The notes under the pieces are model-generated. The model was not told where the DNA came from. It searched no databases and saw nothing but the letters and a program-made list of their open reading frames with translations. From NCBI GenBank assembly GCA_002299885.1, contig DBOB01000027.1:1-19770 (forward strand): 19,770 bases of DNA, in the 5' to 3' direction. The position numbers and the translations under genes were made by a program. Positions 17,072 through 19,770 of the stretch are shown here, one piece after another. Positions within the stretch are counted from its first letter, which is position 1; each line of letters begins with the position of its first letter. The stretch is from Sediminibacterium sp. UBA657 (lineage in GTDB: Bacteria; Bacteroidota; Bacteroidia; Chitinophagales; Chitinophagaceae).

Positions 17072-18130
17072 TTAATTATTAGGCAAAAGGCTGTACTTAC
17101 GCATCTGTTGATGCATGATTTTGAACCAGATGGGTGGGAATAATGAAAGGATGATCATACCAGGATAACCAGTAGGCATTTGTGGAGCTTCATCCATATT
17201 TCTTAAAACTTGGTACTTGCGAGATGCCATATAATGGTGATCACTATGTCTACTCAATTCAAATAGCATCAATCTTCCAATAATATGGTTACTGTTCCAA
17301 CTATGATGTGGCTGTACTCTTTCAAATGTTGCTGTTGTTCCTTTTTCTCTTTGTAAACCATAATGTTCAATATAGTTGACAGTCTCAAGTAAGATGGCTC
17401 CTATAAAAGCAGCAAGTATAAAATAGGCAGCAATTGTGATTCCAAAATTCAAGAAGATGAGTAATACAAATCCTAATTGAATCAATTGAAACAACATCAT
17501 TTCATTTATAATTACAGGTAAGAAACCCTGCTTCTTTTTTGCATCCTCAATTGCAATATGCCAAGCACTTAAATAAGTGCCAATAAAAGTTTGTACCCAA
17601 AATGCATAGACTGTTTGTTTGAATTTAGCAGTACTAGGATCATCTGAAGTTGCTACATGTTTATGGTGTCCTTTATTATGTTCGATAAAGAAGTGCATGT
17701 ATAAGCTAGATAGCAATAAAGATTTTGCTAAAAATTGTTCAAATTTATTGGTCCTATGTCCTAATTCATGTGCCACATTGATTCCAAATGCGCCACATAA
17801 TAAACCCATCCCAATGATGCTACCTAGGGTGTCTGAGATCGATTGACTTGAACCAATATGCGTTAAGAAAGTGTATAATAAAAAATATTGAAAAGGCACG
17901 GTGCACCATAATACGATATCATACCATTTATTTGCTTTCGCTAATTGCTCTTCGGCCGCATCTAAATTTGCTGGATTAGGCGCAATAAATAATTCAACTA
18001 GGGGCACCATTAAAAATACATAGATTAATGGGGTCCAAGCATACAAACCTGATTTTGTAAAACTTAAATAGCCTAGGCCATAAAGCACAAATGGGGTAGC
18101 GTATTTGAAAATTTTGATAAAATTTTGCAT
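17072..18130 (-). CDS. AlkB-like alkane 1-monooxygenase (membrane di-iron hydroxylase)
   Basis: A 352-residue integral membrane protein with several hydrophobic segments (about 10-48, 70-92, 100-120, 210-250 and 322-338). It carries the histidine boxes of the AlkB hydroxylases: HELGH (121-125), HNKGHHKH (151-158), NYIEHYGL (252-259) and SRHSDHH (293-299). Family members insert one oxygen into the terminal C-H of alkanes or fatty acyl chains, using rubredoxin as electron donor. No rubredoxin gene is in the window and the protein has no fused one. In Bacteroidota the true substrate may be a lipid rather than an alkane. Its start is 79 bases from the first ORF of the GpC-free segment, which it faces away from. 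Confidence 0.88.
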   Translation of the reverse strand: MQNFIKIFKYATPFVLYGLGYLSFTKSGLYAWTPLIYVFLMVPLVELFIAPNPANLDAAEEQLAKANKWYDIVLWCTVPFQYFLLYTFLTHIGSSQSISDTLGSIIGMGLLCGAFGINVAHELGHRTNKFEQFLAKSLLLSSLYMHFFIEHNKGHHKHVATSDDPSTAKFKQTVYAFWVQTFIGTYLSAWHIAIEDAKKKQGFLPVIINEMMLFQLIQLGFVLLIFLNFGITIAAYFILAAFIGAILLETVNYIEHYGLQREKGTTATFERVQPHHSWNSNHIIGRLMLFELSRHSDHHYMASRKYQVLRNMDEAPQMPTGYPGMIILSLFPPIWFKIMHQQMRKYSLLPNN

Positions 18131-18209
18131 AGCTAAATATAATAATAAGTTTTTAAATACTTATTAAAGCGCAGCTAAATTTTAGGTACTATGATCGCTG
18201 TTAAAGGTT

Positions 18210-18620
18210 TTGTTTAACAATCTACCCAAATTAAAACCAAACTCAACCCTTCCATACTACTCTACAGTAGTTAATTACCCTACAAACATACTACAAGGTA
18301 AAGGATATTCATTACACCTTTCAGTTCGGGTCATATCCTCTAACCTGTGGGTTCCACCATACACAAACTACCAACAGGAGTTATTTGATATTATCTCCAA
18401 GTTCCACGAAGTGGATGGATGGGACTTCAAGATGATAAGTGATTGGTTGGTGGAGAATAAATACCTTACCCCAAGAGGAACCATCTTCAATCAACCCAAG
18501 TGTTGGTCAATCTACAAGAAAAAGAAACGGAGTGTAATTAGATTTACTCGTTCGTTCAATCACACCATTACAGGTATGAGTATTGATGTAGTTGATTATG
18601 TCCCTAACACTATCAATTAA
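18210..18620 (+). CDS. Small protein with a recombinase-type helix-turn-helix, 5' end uncertain
   Basis: The frame gives 136 residues from a TTG at 18210. It is open back to 18195 without any ATG, and the first in-frame ATG is deep inside (M75). This suggests the true start was lost at the junction near 18198. Residues about 56-103 (from ELFDIISKFHEVDGWD, with ISDWLVENKYLTPRG at 76-90, to KCWSIYKKKKR) resemble the PF07508 Recombinase domain of large serine recombinases, where IAxxLNxxGIxTPRG is followed by a helix ending near xxxIL+N. There is no serine-recombinase catalytic domain. It contains no alanine. A DNA-binding role is inference; I do not recognise the whole protein. Confidence 0.6.
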   Translation: MFNNLPKLKPNSTLPYYSTVVNYPTNILQGKGYSLHLSVRVISSNLWVPPYTNYQQELFDIISKFHEVDGWDFKMISDWLVENKYLTPRGTIFNQPKCWSIYKKKKRSVIRFTRSFNHTITGMSIDVVDYVPNTIN

Positions 18621-18774
18621 ACCCTCCCTTCGTTTCACTTCGGTCGGGTCATCCTGACGGGTATAATCCGACATCCACTCCGTTCCTGTCGGTTCTAATT
18701 GATTACGACCTCCCTTCGGTCGGTCTCGTCCCGAATAGTAGGTGGTGATAAGGTAGTCAAGATATAGGGTTAAT
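18621..18774. repeat. CG-rich inverted and direct repeats between convergent genes
   Basis: This gap holds CCTCCCTTCG twice (18623-18632, 18709-18718) and CTTCGGTCGG twice (18638-18647, 18714-18723). It also has three short palindromes: GTCA-TCC-TGAC (18648-18658), CCGACA/TGTCGG with a 13-base loop (18668-18692), and CGACC/GGTCG with a 7-base loop (18706-18722). About 12 of the segment's roughly 26 CpG steps lie here, yet GpC is still absent. It separates two converging genes, so a bidirectional terminator is one role. A replication or protein-binding site is another. No T tract follows any stem. Confidence 0.6.
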
Positions 18775-19770
18775 TCAATTAGAATAACTAATACCTAATC
18801 TATCATACCAATCCTTCCTTTTATTTCCTTTATAGAAGAAATCAATACCTAATTTTATATTCTTTGTAAGGATATAGGTTCTATTATCTCTCCATTCCTT
18901 ATCATTCTTTATCCTAACCTTATTGAATATTTCATCTACCAATTCTTCATCTATACTTATCGGTTGGTGTAGTAGGTTGGATTTAACACCTACACTCTTA
19001 CCCGTCAGTTTAGTTATCACATCGGACATCACCTTCTGAACGATTGGTAGGTTGGATTGAGTGGTTAGGATACTATCGTGGATGGTATAGAATGGAATGT
19101 TGGGGTGTTGTAATTGGAGTTCCTTACAGACATTTAACATTAGGAACACCTCCGACCTTTGGAGTAGATATGAGAACTCTGTGGAGGTGTAGTATTGGTT
19201 GAACCTGATTACATAATCACATAGTTCGGGGTATAGTAATTCCATCAACTCACCAAAGGGGTTTCCTTCTCTGTTATATCCATTCCACTCAAACAGGAAG
19301 TTCATTATTTGTCCTTTTATGTAATCCCTTCCTTTTAAGAATACCTTGTGTTTATTTATATGGTTGGGATATAACCTTTTACCTTCTTCTAATATAAAAG
19401 TGTAGTAATCCGACGTAAAATCAATATTAGTATAATTTCTAATCCCCTCTAACATCATAGAACTAAAAAAAACACCTGTAATAAAGATGTCCCTACCAAT
19501 TTGATTTGATGGGTTATTCCTTCCAAGATTATCAATACCAATTTTAAGATTAGGGTGGATAGTTGTTAGATTATACCCATTACCTATCCTTTTATAAAAT
19601 CTTTCATTTAGAATTGTTGAAAGAATATATGATTGTGAAGTCATAATATCTACTTCACCAACACCATTCCCATCTATCAATAAGAATGGTCTATATAGTT
19701 TAGGGAATGATGTAAGGTTGGAGTAAAACCTTCTATTACTTTCAGGTATAGAAAAGAAATAATCCTTATC
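18775..19770 (-). CDS. Family A polymerase-like / T7-RNA-polymerase-like palm protein, N-terminus beyond the window
   Basis: The frame is open to the right edge, so 331 residues are visible and the N-terminus is missing; the in-frame TTG at 19680 is not a convincing start. Counting from the edge, a motif-A-like GEVDIMTSQS carries D41 and is preceded by RRFYSNLTSFPK. A motif-B-like R148-DYI-K152-GQIMNFLF keeps the R-x3-K-x7-aromatic spacing of T7 RNA polymerase (R627, K631, Y639) and Pol I (R754, K758, Y766). A motif-C-like YTIHDSILTT has H231, D232 and S233, like the HDS of T7 RNA polymerase. Order and spacing fit a polymerase palm and fingers. DNA or RNA product cannot be told. It has no alanine. 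It may replicate or transcribe the GpC-free element. The remote homology is inference. Confidence 0.6.
   Translation of the reverse strand, partial: DKDYFFSIPESNRRFYSNLTSFPKLYRPFLLIDGNGVGEVDIMTSQSYILSTILNERFYKRIGNGYNLTTIHPNLKIGIDNLGRNNPSNQIGRDIFITGVFFSSMMLEGIRNYTNIDFTSDYYTFILEEGKRLYPNHINKHKVFLKGRDYIKGQIMNFLFEWNGYNREGNPFGELMELLYPELCDYVIRFNQYYTSTEFSYLLQRSEVFLMLNVCKELQLQHPNIPFYTIHDSILTTQSNLPIVQKVMSDVITKLTGKSVGVKSNLLHQPISIDEELVDEIFNKVRIKNDKEWRDNRTYILTKNIKLGIDFFYKGNKRKDWYDRLGISYSN

Larger units (their letters stand above)
18199..19770. mobile_element. GpC-free, alanine-free foreign DNA segment (end of an unidentified element)
   Basis: Reading every base, including line joins, there is no GC dinucleotide between 18199 and the window end (1572 bases). 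The last one is at 18197-18198. CpG is present about 26 times and GG and CC are common, so this is not low GC content or CpG depletion. Host DNA at 17941-18180 has 17 GpC in 240 bases. The segment holds one small ORF, a repeat-rich gap and a polymerase-like gene cut by the window edge, and shares no style with the host genes. No tRNA, attachment repeat, integrase or transposase end is visible at the junction. It may be an integrated element, or viral or plasmid DNA joined by assembly. The compositional break is certain; the nature of the element is inferred. Confidence 0.7.

Noticed and set aside
18131..18198. tRNA fragment or attachment site at the host/element junction
   Set aside because: No tRNA arm or repeated core could be seen, and the other end of the element is outside the window.
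18400..18418. GTTCCACGAAGTGGA looking like a parS half-palindrome
   Set aside because: It has the wrong centre and spacing and is coding sequence in the GpC-free ORF.
18621..18774. CRISPR-like array
   Set aside because: There are only two copies each of two 10-mers, no regular spacers and no cas genes.
18199..19770. Explaining the missing GpC by low GC content, sequencing bias or CpG depletion
   Set aside because: CG, GG and CC steps are all present, and local CG-rich runs such as 18638-18723 were read normally. Only GC is missing, which none of these biases predicts.

Overview
The window reads as a Bacteroidota chromosome segment joined near its right end to DNA of a very different kind. 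The host part (1-~18198) is AT-rich. Its first-gene promoter fits the Bacteroidota pattern (TTG, about 20 bases, TAnnTTTG) and its outer-membrane-type proteins end in Phe. Gene content (DUF5683, DUF4954, PorT-type barrel, mitochondrial-type aconitase, Crp/Fnr protein) points to a Chitinophagaceae-like member such as a Sediminibacterium relative; that rank is inference.

Layout. 1-1547 (+): a transaldolase-family gene between two hairpins, then a Crp/Fnr regulator broken by a frameshift just before its DNA-binding helices. 1563-5592 (-): an AlkD-like DNA glycosylase, a Gfo/Idh/MocA oxidoreductase, and aconitase, which overlaps the oxidoreductase by 4 nt and has a recognisable promoter. 5717-5935 (+): a small PspC-domain protein. 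5932-9852 (-): parA, parB, DUF5683, a putative outer-membrane protein and kdsA in one tight run. 9934-11839 (+): a membrane-anchored metallophosphoesterase and a PorT-type barrel. 11825-18130 (-): a DUF4954 hexapeptide-repeat protein, a secreted amidase, a DEAD-box RNA helicase and an AlkB-like membrane hydroxylase. The host genes are mostly metabolism and housekeeping. Apart from the 18.2-19.8 kb segment no gene-free stretch exceeds 300 bases.

The striking part is 18199-19770. Read base by base, these 1572 bases contain not one GpC dinucleotide, while CpG occurs about 26 times and GG and CC are common. The 240 host bases just before (17941-18180) hold 17 GpC by my count. Because every alanine codon is GCN, the two genes here encode about 467 residues with no alanine at all. 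The rule also holds in the non-coding gap and across codon junctions, so it acts on DNA or RNA rather than on protein. The genes are a small protein with a recombinase-type helix-turn-helix and, running off the right edge, a protein with the ordered A, B and C motifs of the family A polymerase / T7-type RNA polymerase fold. They converge on a gap rich in CG-based inverted and direct repeats. I read this as one end of a virus, plasmid or integrated element whose genome excludes GpC, either inserted beside alkB or joined there by misassembly.
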